A DNA stretch of 64,000 nt, from positions 124,001 through 188,000 of the forward strand of contig WNNJ02003005.1 in assembly GCA_012934845.2 (NCBI GenBank). The letters are read 5' to 3'. Shown in pieces: positions 33,901 to 38,449 of the stretch (positions within the stretch are counted from its first letter, which is position 1; the number at the start of each line of letters is the position of its first letter). Under the pieces are notes generated by a model. The model saw only the letters and a program-made list of their open reading frames with translations. It was not told where the DNA came from and made no database searches. The stretch comes from Pomphorhynchus laevis (taxonomy: Eukaryota > Acanthocephala > Palaeacanthocephala > Echinorhynchida > Pomphorhynchidae). Position numbers and translations under genes: made by a program.

Positions 33901-33911
33901 AGAGGTACCAT
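18557..33911 (-). CDS. ZIP (SLC39) family metal-ion transporter, eight exons
   Basis: Proposed exons, all minus: 33911-33723, 33670-33610, 33558-33389, 28730-28623, 28580-28500, 23213-23009, 22958-22771, 18745-18557. Nearly all junctions are GT-AG and in phase, giving 396 residues. ZIPs move Zn2+, Fe2+ or Mn2+ into the cytosol. Seen: signal peptide (MVPLISLLLL), an outer domain with three N-glycosylation sequons and several Cys, TM1 (WLYGFGSATLLNV), TM2 (GIGFGSMISVSVLNLLP), TM3 (FPVIVLASIFVFYMCD), a variable loop, TM4 with DGLHNFVDGLAVGAAF (residues 233-248), TM5 with FEEVPCELGDFA (264-275), TM6, TM7 and TM8. The EE form of TM5 is like vertebrate ZIP8/14. Three introns are 42-52 bp, the others 4-5 kb and full of repeats. 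The first donor (GTTTGA) is weak. The metal-site changes are described under findings. Confidence 0.85.
19746..19800. repeat. Single arm of the hammerhead-bearing repeat
   Basis: AAGAATTATTGGAGCTGGAT followed by CAAAGAAAGAAGG repeats the outer part of the 17.7-kb inverted element, but the core itself is missing. It lies in ZIP intron 7. Confidence 0.5.
19955..20035. repeat. Simple repeat (ACGATTACA/ACGTTTACA)n
   Basis: Imperfect 9-12 bp units of ACGATTACA, ACGATTACT and ACGTTTACA run head to tail. It lies in ZIP intron 7. Confidence 0.7.
20828..20952 (+). repeat. Structured repeat, hammerhead-like (single copy)
   Basis: It matches three copies at 32.3-33.1 kb. This copy has CTGATGCGACC, then GGTC-GAAAC, a GCCCC-ATT-GGGG hairpin and TC: nearly the order of a hammerhead (CUGAUGA, stem II, GAAAC, stem III, GUC), with one changed core base. 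Stem I is not convincing. It lies in ZIP intron 7, with no coding potential. Confidence 0.5.
21415..21847. repeat. Family D tail and an associated ~380-bp repeat
   Basis: Bases 21415-21467 are the family D end (GAATTGACTAATAAATAACA). Bases 21468-21847 match 54905-55290 in the same orientation, with scattered differences. The repeat is interrupted on the right by a family C LINE fragment. Confidence 0.6.
21848..22303 (+). mobile_element. Family C LINE internal fragment (C2)
   Basis: It covers the middle of ORF2, from the KIFKK-like region through residues equivalent to SRRVFLPKK to EKALARRIR, with stops. Both ends are cut, and the same AT-rich repeat flanks both sides, so the fragment interrupts it. 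It lies in ZIP intron 7 on the antisense strand. Confidence 0.75.
22304..22500. repeat. Family D tail remnant
   Basis: The sequence resumes with TTTTATACGATATAAAATTT and reaches GAATTGACTAATAAATAGCA, the family D end, continuing the repeat interrupted by the family C fragment. Nothing else was recognised up to ZIP exon 7. Confidence 0.45.
22771..23213 (-). CDS. ZIP transporter exons 6-7 (TM4-TM7, transport site)
   Basis: Exon 6 (23213-23009) encodes KSIRDIPAIVYMVLISDGLHNF and the TM5 motif FEEVPCEL, ending one base into a Gly codon at donor G|GTAAGC. Exon 7 (22958-22771) resumes GDFALFLKAGLAVRHAV and runs through TM6 and most of TM7 (AIAGGMFMYISLSII) to donor ATC|GTAAGT. The intron is 50 bp. 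This is the diagnostic ZIP core, and the reading frame is clean. Confidence 0.9.
23320..24870 (-). mobile_element. Penelope-like element, broken copy with RT and GIY-YIG parts
   Basis: Right to left on the minus strand: RPIIS..ISKILKDMIAPHV and DLFINIPIRDCIELGLEYVY (RT N-terminal half), GPTIANLYVGHLE and IRYVDDTFICV (catalytic YxDD), then 23859-23320 with a nuclease-like domain (VYQFACPKAEC, TQRLYSRITQH, NLRILEAIFIKEMNPAINRK). Frames are shifted several times, so it is dead. It sits in ZIP intron 5 in the gene's orientation, just upstream of exon 6. Confidence 0.8.
25515..26080 (+). mobile_element. Penelope-like element, linker region and tail (family D)
   Basis: The frame 25515-25709 (MNIKLTLTKTTINLYRKDD.. 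to TICNDIAFFKII) is the post-RT linker. It continues in another frame (NNLIDTYFKLGYYKNN) to about 25850, followed by the non-coding tail with the pseudoknot-capable GGCCCC/GGGGCC and CTGATGA words at 25923-25992. It is almost identical to bases 1-485, 25.6 kb away. It is 5'-truncated and broken. Confidence 0.65.
26240..26600 (+). mobile_element. Penelope-like RT fragment with a GGNSSP variant box
   Basis: The frame 26387-26572 encodes FRQVKGVPMGGNSSPIIADL followed by FLSFIEYEFV, RT motifs of a PLE lineage in which the usual GSxLSP is GGNSSP. The catalytic YIDDIY follows at about 26575 in another frame. Linker residues of the same family precede it. It is a short fragment in ZIP intron 5, antisense to the gene. 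Confidence 0.6.
26650..26677 (-). ncRNA. Hammerhead ribozyme-like core at a PLE 3' end
   Basis: Minus strand: CTGAAGA, stem II GCTCT/AGAGC closing a CGAAT loop, then GAAAC. PLEs are known to carry hammerhead motifs in their terminal repeats. Here the core lies about 135 bp after the end of the nuclease frame, where that is expected. Stem III would be the GAAACGTTTC palindrome region; stem I is not resolved. Confidence 0.5.
26812..27666 (-). CDS. PLE ORF fragment: RT thumb, linker and GIY-YIG endonuclease
   Basis: The 284 residues start with the end of the RT (TKFYRKPEALHMYLHVNSCH, a Penelope-type 'fixY.K.T..  YLH..S.HP' block) and a thumb (KRGYRRDVIRR). Then come a CxxC-rich linker (CRQCGDGRCKTCPFI), the GIY-like VGVIYVGSC and its partner AQYVGQTSRSLARRLNLRR. 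The nuclease nicks DNA to prime element insertion. The catalytic RT (YxDD) half is missing upstream, so it cannot be autonomous. It lies in ZIP intron 5, same strand. The plus-strand frames here are shadows. Confidence 0.8.
   Translation of the reverse strand: MFRNGKSFGTKFYRKPEALHMYLHVNSCHPQSLKRHIIYNEALRIKRACTWPTDFERSIKELIAQFEKRGYRRDVIRRQIEAVRRIPRSNALNTHARNKTIKPQLVTEYHPRLATLKKEINTLLSEISPDTVKPLIVFRAPNELSSLLVRSSIRAIQGKIVKGCRQCGDGRCKTCPFIKDTNAVVSSQTGEKVMVKGDNTCKTVGVIYVGSCQQCNAQYVGQTSRSLARRLNLRRSQLKFGNMADGIISHTLTHGTTECFKYTNILQRSDMQCKTHHHGTALNR
27816..27966. repeat. Large palindrome: 52-bp arms around (AT)n
   Basis: Left arm 27816-27867 and right arm 27915-27966 are reverse complements with one mismatch by eye. 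Between them lie 47 bp of nearly pure AT. The right arm reads as PLE RT (YIDDICVFIVIF) on the plus strand, so the palindrome probably arose by inverted duplication of a PLE segment. Confidence 0.9.
27967..28115 (+). mobile_element. PLE fragment continuing from the palindrome
   Basis: The plus strand continues RT-like residues (NKRTNLSRWPYS), then from 28035 matches the start of the family D linker (ATGAACATTAAATTAACATC, as at 25515). It is short and broken. Confidence 0.5.
28500..28730 (-). CDS. ZIP transporter exons 4-5 (TM3 and variable loop)
   Basis: Exon 4 (28730-28623, 36 codons) encodes VMDNGDVEMKF and TM3 (PVIVLASIFVFYMCDQILRF). Exon 5 (28580-28500, 27 codons) encodes a polar loop (ITNNDEDNSSTRR). 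The intron between them is only 42 bp. Unspliced reading would hit a stop after CGG GTA CTC. Both exons are exact codon multiples, so phases agree with their neighbours. Confidence 0.75.
29099..29265. repeat. 28-bp minisatellite, about six units
   Basis: The unit TTTAGTTGGTGAGAAGATC plus AAAACAGGA repeats with an exact 28-bp period at 29161, 29189 and 29217; outer units are more divergent. There are no unique spacers, so it is not CRISPR-like. It directly precedes the zinc-family pseudogene. Confidence 0.85.
29285..29720 (+). pseudogene. Arthropod zinc-binding domain family (CYxCG..HxxxCxxC..CYFC), frameshifted
   Basis: Frame 1 (29285-29494): DPNRYCYIRGQVKF and an acidic/aromatic stretch up to FDPHFV. 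Frame 2 (29439-29720): CCKTCVENLNKCIKG, GIPMQWREGIDHVMDCYFCL, FVYPDIPSARIPVSHSD. Together they match the start of a large, uncharacterised arthropod family with CYICG, PH..C..C, WRE..H..DCYFCL and YP..PSA..PV.HS motifs. One frameshift lies near 29450, and the first CxxC has lost a Cys (CYIRG). The usual long C-terminal part is missing. It lies in ZIP intron 3, antisense. I recall the family by motif only; its function is unknown to me. Confidence 0.65.
29880..30170 (+). mobile_element. Penelope-like element, GIY-YIG endonuclease end
   Basis: The frame 29917-30168 reads GQVGQPLETRLKQHKYTLKN, VDHSLSLDHNIGYNNT, ETNCLNRKILEAYYIHKH and ends at TAA: the C-terminal half of a PLE GIY-YIG nuclease. 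The upstream VYKISCLEC block (29878-29905) with its Cys pair belongs to the same domain but is separated by a stop. The RT is absent. The hammerhead-like tail at 30526 probably belongs to this copy. Confidence 0.75.
30526..30600 (+). repeat. Hammerhead-bearing repeat, single unit after a PLE
   Basis: CTGAAGA, GCTAAC-GGAA-GTTAGC, then AAAAT where GAAAT is expected, followed by the family label TTTGATTCAGCTCCAATAAT. The loss of the G makes the core probably inactive. Lying about 355 bp after the stop of a PLE frame on the same strand, it ties this repeat family to PLEs. Confidence 0.55.
30938..31135. repeat. Second inverted pair of the hammerhead-bearing repeat
   Basis: Arms 30938-31018 and 31050-31135 share ATTATTGGTGCTGGATCAAA-type ends and GCTAA..TTAGCGAAAT cores (CATAAGA on the minus strand, CTTAAGA on the plus). 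The CUGANGA box is damaged in both arms. Confidence 0.6.
31050..31662 (+). repeat. Two tandem ~340-bp units, each led by a hammerhead-like core
   Basis: Unit 1 (31050-31310) and unit 2 (31393-31662) share the core (GATGCTAACA..ATTAGCGA), the CTTTGATCCAGCT label and about 160 bp of body (TTATACTTTATTAAGATATT through AATAGTTAAC). The cores are about 341 bp apart. Tandem units bounded by hammerheads are the layout known from retrozymes and PLE terminal repeats. Confidence 0.6.
32080..33160 (+). repeat. Tandem array of hairpin-rich structured units
   Basis: Two ~360-bp units (32100-32460 and 32605-32965; offset about 505 bp) and a third partial unit (33015-33130). The first part of each holds GCTGCTTGATCAGC, CTGATGA and AGCACACGTGCT-type foldbacks. 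The second part is the CTACAG..GAAGGCTGTAAAA block also found at 20828-20952. Substitutions are spread evenly and no frame is conserved, so an RNA or structural role (or a satellite) is more likely than coding. It lies in ZIP intron 3. Confidence 0.65.
33389..33911 (-). CDS. ZIP transporter exons 1-3 (signal peptide, outer domain, TM1-TM2)
   Basis: Exon 1 (33911-33723) starts at an ATG preceded in frame by TAA and encodes the signal peptide and outer domain. Exon 2 (33670-33610) adds about 20 residues (HTKCFVNTMTHVEANVSDKY). Exon 3 (33558-33389) encodes TM1 and TM2. The introns between them are 52 and 51 bp. Exon 3 ends at a good donor (GTT|GTAAGA). The 52-bp intron has the unusual donor GTTTGA, the least certain junction of the gene. 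Confidence 0.75.
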
Positions 33912-33944
33912 ATCTATTTAAGTTTGCTTTTACTAGTGAGTTTA

Positions 33945-33956
33945 TATTAATCTAGT
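33945..33956. repeat. Target-site duplication, left (3' side of LINE)
   Basis: TATTAATCTAGT, identical to 37799-37810. It lies 33 bp before the ZIP start codon on the minus strand. Confidence 0.85.
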
Positions 33957-34083
33957 AAGTAAGTAAGTAAGGGTTTTATTAATAACTATATAACTGATAA
34001 AAACTTAAGAAACAAAAACATGCAAAAGACAACTTAAAATAGAAACTGTTCACGACGTGTATTTTGAAATCTTCAACTTATAT

Positions 34084-36543
34084 TCACGGCCTCAGGTCCA
34101 GAGGGATCTGAGCCCCTCGGCCGCACCAGCGCGCCGCCCTCTGACTGAACCATTCGGGGTCTCTCACACACCTAAGAGTCCAGTCAAGGCGGACTATGGT
34201 TGGTAATCTCGAGATGAGGAGCTTGAGAAACCTTAGTCTTTGTTCTGGGGGACGTCCTCGTGAGAAGAAGACTAATCCCGAGATAGCCCAAGTACCCCAG
34301 AGGCGCACTTGGGTTATCCCATTCAATGACAGATGCTGGGCCCGTTTCAGAGCCCACCTAGCTTTCTTCAGGATACGTTTAAGTCTATCCAGGTCAGCTT
34401 TCGCCGACCAATTCACCGTAACGGTGAACCCCAGATATTTTACTCGACTCGTGAAGATGGGGAGTGGTTGATGCTGCAAAATGGAGGAGAGTGTAGAGAG
34501 TGCTAGTCTCTTAAGTTTCTTTTTGGTGGCAGGAACGCCATTAAAGACAACCACCTGTGATTTAGAGGAGTTTAAAATAAGATTGGATGGGGGCAACTGG
34601 TCTTTTAATCTTAAAAAGAAACGGCTGATGTCAGAGATTACATCTTTGCACCTGCGTCCAGAGAACAAGGCTGTGGTATCATCAGCATATACCACTAGAT
34701 GTTGATCACGTTTAAAATTCTTGAATAATACAATGGATGCAGCAAGATATAAGATAGGAGAAAGTGGGGATCCTTGAGGTACACCTGTAATAGGGTAGAA
34801 CTGACGCGCATCAGGGTCGTCTTCATAGTAGAACCGCTTGGTGTACAACAATATCTCCACCCTGTTAACAATTCTCGCAGGCAACCCGAGGGACCTGAGA
34901 GAGGAGATAACGAAGGGAATGGAGATCCGGTCAAATGCAGCTGAAAAATCAAGAAAAACAGCCACAGCAAGCTGATGACTATTATCCTGACAAAACTGAT
35001 GCACTTCACCAATTGCTGAATGGACCGAGCGCCCTTTGACAAACCCATGAAAACTCGGTGGGATCAAATTACGCCTACATAAATGAACGCGGATTCTACG
35101 CGCAAGCGCTTTCTCGTAGATGGATATGAGGGCGTTTTGAATCGAGATGGGCCGCAGATCTTTAGGACAAGTGATTAATCTCTTTTTAGGTAAAAAAACT
35201 CGACGGCTGATGTTGATTTCCGCTATGTCAGACGGGGAGGCTAATAGCATTGTGATGGCGACCTCCTTTCTCTGACTGTATGTCAAAAGCTGACAGACAC
35301 GAGTGGTGAGTGGCGCGTGGGATTTGGAGGTGCCCGGGAGTGGTCCCCAGGAGTTAAGGATATCTGTAACAGATAAGTCCCTACTCCTGAAGTCACACCA
35401 AGGCGAGATTGGTTGGGGAGAATGAGTGGCTCCATAATTATGTAAGGAAAGTGACTCCACTAAAACTTTGTCAAGGCCTATGCTACCAATCCAAACCAAG
35501 GCTCTATCCTTCCAGCAAACAAACTTCTCCTTCTTGAATATCTTCCAGAAGGAAGCCTGAGAAGGGTTTAGGTGAGCAATGCTTGCCCTATCCCTGCTCA
35601 GCTGGAGCCTATATCTAGAGCTCCAATATTCATTCGAGAGGATATGTCTGGCGGAAACAGAGAGATTGGGAAGGTGCAACATTTTAGCTAGGACCTTGAG
35701 CTTTGTTGGAGTAGGATTGTATATTCGACCTTTATAGGTAGTCGAAAGGATCGCGGTAGCTTGCGATGAGAGGTAGGAATTAAATTCGGTCAAACTCTCA
35801 ATTCCAATTCTGGGGAAGAGTTGGATAGCTGCCTGAAAGAAGGCCACTCTAATAGGATCAAAGTGAAACCTTCTCCTAAGCAACGTATCGTCCTCAAGCC
35901 GCCAGCGAATTAGGTCATGAGAGGTGGTCTGTTGTTGACGCGACTGCTCGGTGCAAATGGGTTTCAACAACCACATCTTATGTAGCAGTAATATGTCGAG
36001 GAGAGAATTTGTTGTAGAGCAATGAAAGGTTGGGGAAGGTGGTTTATGAATAAGATAGTCGATCCTTGCTCTGCGGAGTGCTGCATTAATCCAACGACCA
36101 GTTCTGTCGTTGAAGTCACCAAGTAACATGTCATAACCGCTCCCCAATATTTGATCAAGGAGGTCACGGTTCTTGTGAATTTCTCCTGGCCGAATATAGA
36201 CATTGGCTATGCTTATACGCTTACCGTTCTTACAAAGTGATATAGCTAAACAAGATAGGGCTGGACAAGAGTAGTTTAATAGGAGGGATGATCTTAAGGA
36301 GCTTTTTACTAGGGTTAAAAGACCTTGTGATGAAGAGGAGTGAGGGGGGGTTATGTAAGGAGTAAAGTGGGTGTATATGTGCTTAGGGATAAATCGAGTA
36401 ATATCCTGGGGGAGACGGATAGACCGCGTCTCCTGAAGGACTATAACATCTGCATCTCTACCAGATAGAAGGCTAAGGGCGGAAGCACCTCCCGAATTCC
36501 ACTGAAGGATATTCAGTGAAAAAGGTCCTTGATTACTTCCCAT
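34084..36543 (-). CDS. Family C LINE ORF2: endonuclease and reverse transcriptase
   Basis: The 819 residues copy the element RNA into a nicked chromosomal target. The apurinic-type endonuclease spans residues 1-215: LNILQWNSGG, IVLQETRS (Glu38), VYIRPGE, LLGDFNDRTG (142-149) and TTSHDLIRW, where the usual SDH reads SHD. The RT spans about 445-700: KDLRPISIQN, LDFSAAFDRI (531-540), GVPQGSPLSPILYL (587-600), VVYADDTTAL (618-627) and YLGFTVTVNW. There is no RNase H domain. The C-terminus is rich in Arg and Trp (WFSQRAARWCGRG). The frame is fully open. It belongs to the APE-type LINEs; the exact clade is unclear (I/Jockey-like group by ORF1 type). Confidence 0.9.
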   Translation of the reverse strand: MGSNQGPFSLNILQWNSGGASALSLLSGRDADVIVLQETRSIRLPQDITRFIPKHIYTHFTPYITPPHSSSSQGLLTLVKSSLRSSLLLNYSCPALSCLAISLCKNGKRISIANVYIRPGEIHKNRDLLDQILGSGYDMLLGDFNDRTGRWINAALRRARIDYLIHKPPSPTFHCSTTNSLLDILLLHKMWLLKPICTEQSRQQQTTSHDLIRWRLEDDTLLRRRFHFDPIRVAFFQAAIQLFPRIGIESLTEFNSYLSSQATAILSTTYKGRIYNPTPTKLKVLAKMLHLPNLSVSARHILSNEYWSSRYRLQLSRDRASIAHLNPSQASFWKIFKKEKFVCWKDRALVWIGSIGLDKVLVESLSLHNYGATHSPQPISPWCDFRSRDLSVTDILNSWGPLPGTSKSHAPLTTRVCQLLTYSQRKEVAITMLLASPSDIAEINISRRVFLPKKRLITCPKDLRPISIQNALISIYEKALARRIRVHLCRRNLIPPSFHGFVKGRSVHSAIGEVHQFCQDNSHQLAVAVFLDFSAAFDRISIPFVISSLRSLGLPARIVNRVEILLYTKRFYYEDDPDARQFYPITGVPQGSPLSPILYLAASIVLFKNFKRDQHLVVYADDTTALFSGRRCKDVISDISRFFLRLKDQLPPSNLILNSSKSQVVVFNGVPATKKKLKRLALSTLSSILQHQPLPIFTSRVKYLGFTVTVNWSAKADLDRLKRILKKARWALKRAQHLSLNGITQVRLWGTWAISGLVFFSRGRPPEQRLRFLKLLISRLPTIVRLDWTLRCVRDPEWFSQRAARWCGRGAQIPLDLRP

Positions 36544-36723
36544 TGCGTAAGTGTTACCGAAGTGGGACGCCCTCCACCTAGTCGCAACTAGAGGCGGAAA
36601 AGTCGCCTTTACCGCTTCCCGTCACGACAAATGGAGTCGCTTGCCCACGGGCGATATCTTCATTTCCCTCGTTAGCCATAGCCCAAATCGAATCCTTCCG
36701 AGCAAGCTTCAGAGCGGCTATGC

Positions 36724-37782
36724 TTAGCGCTGACCCGTTTCGTTTCTTAGATTTTGGTGGCTTCTTAATATTGTTGGTCTTCCAGAAGGAGGAGAACGGA
36801 AGGATTCCGCTAATTGACCCACCAATTTTTGGACCAATTTTTCAAGTTGAATCATTGATGCCTGATGCTGCATTTCAATAAGTTTAAGAATTTCTGTGTC
36901 CGGCATCCTGTCGTCATTCTTGTTAGACGAGACAGCTTCCACGAAGCTAGTCGGTTTTGCTGTTACACCCCTGTGTCTCTTTTGGTACGCCTTAAAGATT
37001 TTACATTTTTTTGACCATGCGGGGTGCTCACCACCGCAGTTTGCGCAAAATGGCTTACTTTCACACTTCTCAGGATGTATAGCAGTTGTACCACACACGC
37101 CGCACTTATGTGGTAAAGAACATCCAGTGGACCAATGCCCCCACTGATGACAATTGTTGCAGTGAGGGTACGTTAGTGAGTCGGTTTCGATTATTAAAAA
37201 TCTCAGATTATACCCCATAAAAGGGTTGCATGTTGAAATCGATAGTTTTAGGGCTACATCAACCGGGGCATTGCAGAACGCCACGGGAATGGGGAAGCCT
37301 TTAATCCCTTTTATAAAGCGCACGTTAGAGATTTTGTAATCAGTTTCTAGGGCTGATATATCTTCTTCTGAAATGTATGTGGGCATATTATTTATCTTTA
37401 TTGTTGCCAGGATTGGTTTGGAAGCAATTATACCTTGTTCCGAATGCTCTTTTTTAAAGTAGTCTACGTACGACATTGCGAGATCAGGAGTGCAGAATGA
37501 GATTTTAATCTCAGATTCATAATATTTAATCGCATTGAACAATATCCTTTTTTTAAATCGATGAGCAAAGCCTCTTATAAAAACATTAAACATGTTCTGC
37601 CTTTCCAGAGGCACCAAAAGTCTGATAATCACCAGGTTGGATAATTTTGGTACCGGGGGAAGTTCACCCTCCGGAATATATTCAAGAGAACCTAAATCTC
37701 CACTTACCTCGTTTATTGCATTGGCAGGAAAATTAGTTTTCATTGAGTTCTTTGAACGCTCCGACATGCTAAATTTACTCAT
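36724..37782 (-). CDS. Family C LINE ORF1: zinc-knuckle RNA-binding protein
   Basis: The 352 residues include three CCHC-type zinc knuckles near residues 208-221 (CNNCHQWGHWSTGC), 227-240 (CGVCGTTAIHPEKC) and 246-260 (CANCGGEHPAWSKKC). An upstream domain (residues 50-200) contains ILFNAIKYYESEIKISF and FPIPVAFCN, and a Gln-rich helical segment follows near 300. Such ORF1 proteins coat the element RNA. The frame starts at ATG 37782, only 16 bp inside the element, and is intact. ORF2 begins 180 bp further on, without overlap. Confidence 0.85.
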   Translation of the reverse strand: MSKFSMSERSKNSMKTNFPANAINEVSGDLGSLEYIPEGELPPVPKLSNLVIIRLLVPLERQNMFNVFIRGFAHRFKKRILFNAIKYYESEIKISFCTPDLAMSYVDYFKKEHSEQGIIASKPILATIKINNMPTYISEEDISALETDYKISNVRFIKGIKGFPIPVAFCNAPVDVALKLSISTCNPFMGYNLRFLIIETDSLTYPHCNNCHQWGHWSTGCSLPHKCGVCGTTAIHPEKCESKPFCANCGGEHPAWSKKCKIFKAYQKRHRGVTAKPTSFVEAVSSNKNDDRMPDTEILKLIEMQHQASMIQLEKLVQKLVGQLAESFRSPPSGRPTILRSHQNLRNETGQR

Positions 37783-37798
37783 TTTTTTGTGTACGCGT

Positions 37799-37810
37799 TA
37801 TTAATCTAGT
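37799..37810. repeat. Target-site duplication, right (5' side of LINE)
   Basis: TATTAATCTAGT, identical to 33945-33956. Confidence 0.85.
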
Positions 37811-37862
37811 GATGAGTTCATACAATAATGTCAAAAGGTTAAAACTGCATTATTAAAACATT

Positions 37863-37898
37863 ACTGAACAAAATAGCTAATTTTGGTGCATTTTTATA
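37863..37898 (-). promoter_or_regulatory. Candidate ZIP core promoter (TATA box and arthropod initiator)
   Basis: On the minus strand TATAAAA (37898-37892) is followed 33 bases on by TCAGT (37867-37863), the arthropod initiator with its A at about 37865: the spacing of a TATA promoter. It points at the ZIP gene. Without the LINE the leader would be about 100 nt. Both motifs are short, so this is a prediction. Confidence 0.4.
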
Positions 37899-38449
37899 CA
37901 TTTTTGCGATTTATTTATTTTGCTAATAATAGGTTGGTAAGCAACCAAACTTGATATTCTTAAATTAATAATACGATACATTATGATAACCAAACGATCA
38001 AACATTCATACGAAAACTGCTGGTAAAAAGTACAAAATAAAAAAAATAAAATCATTGGCACTTAACTATAAGGATAAGTAAAGGTACCTATACATTCTGA
38101 AAAAAATGTACCAGTGCAACAAAGGTAATAGCTTTTAGACAAGACAAGAATAAAAATTAAACCAAAATTGGCGTTCATTTATTAAGAAAATAAAATAAAA
38201 TCTTTTGATATTTCTTAAAAATATTAAATTAAAATATTATATATTTAATATAATAATATATCTTTTGGTAATTAAATATAATATCTCTTGGTTATCAAAG
38301 CAAAATTACAAGTCGCATTTTGTAATCTTCGAATAGCAAAATATATGTAAGATACTCTCTCAAAATCAGAAGTCAAATATACCTAGTTATCTGAGGATCA
38401 GTTATCTGATCTAATTTTCAATGCCGAATCAGTGTCAGGGACTTTACGT
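37899..38449. other. AT-rich upstream flank
   Basis: No gene or known repeat was recognised. It may hold upstream control sequences of the ZIP gene. Confidence 0.4.

Larger units (their letters stand above)
33957..37798 (-). mobile_element. Full-length, apparently intact family C LINE (C3)
   Basis: The element is 3842 bp between perfect 12-bp target-site duplications. It has a leader of about 16 bp, ORF1 (36724-37782), ORF2 (34084-36543) and a 127-bp 3' end with AATAAA at 33975-33980 and a (TTAC)4 terminal repeat instead of poly(A). Both ORFs are open. The identical duplications and open frames point to a recent insertion. It is the reference for all family C pieces in this window. It lies in ZIP's own orientation immediately upstream of its coding start. 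Confidence 0.9.

Noticed and set aside
36896-37147. Plus-strand frames over LINE ORF1 and many similar antisense frames
   Set aside because: They are shadows of the minus-strand ORFs, which carry all recognisable domains.
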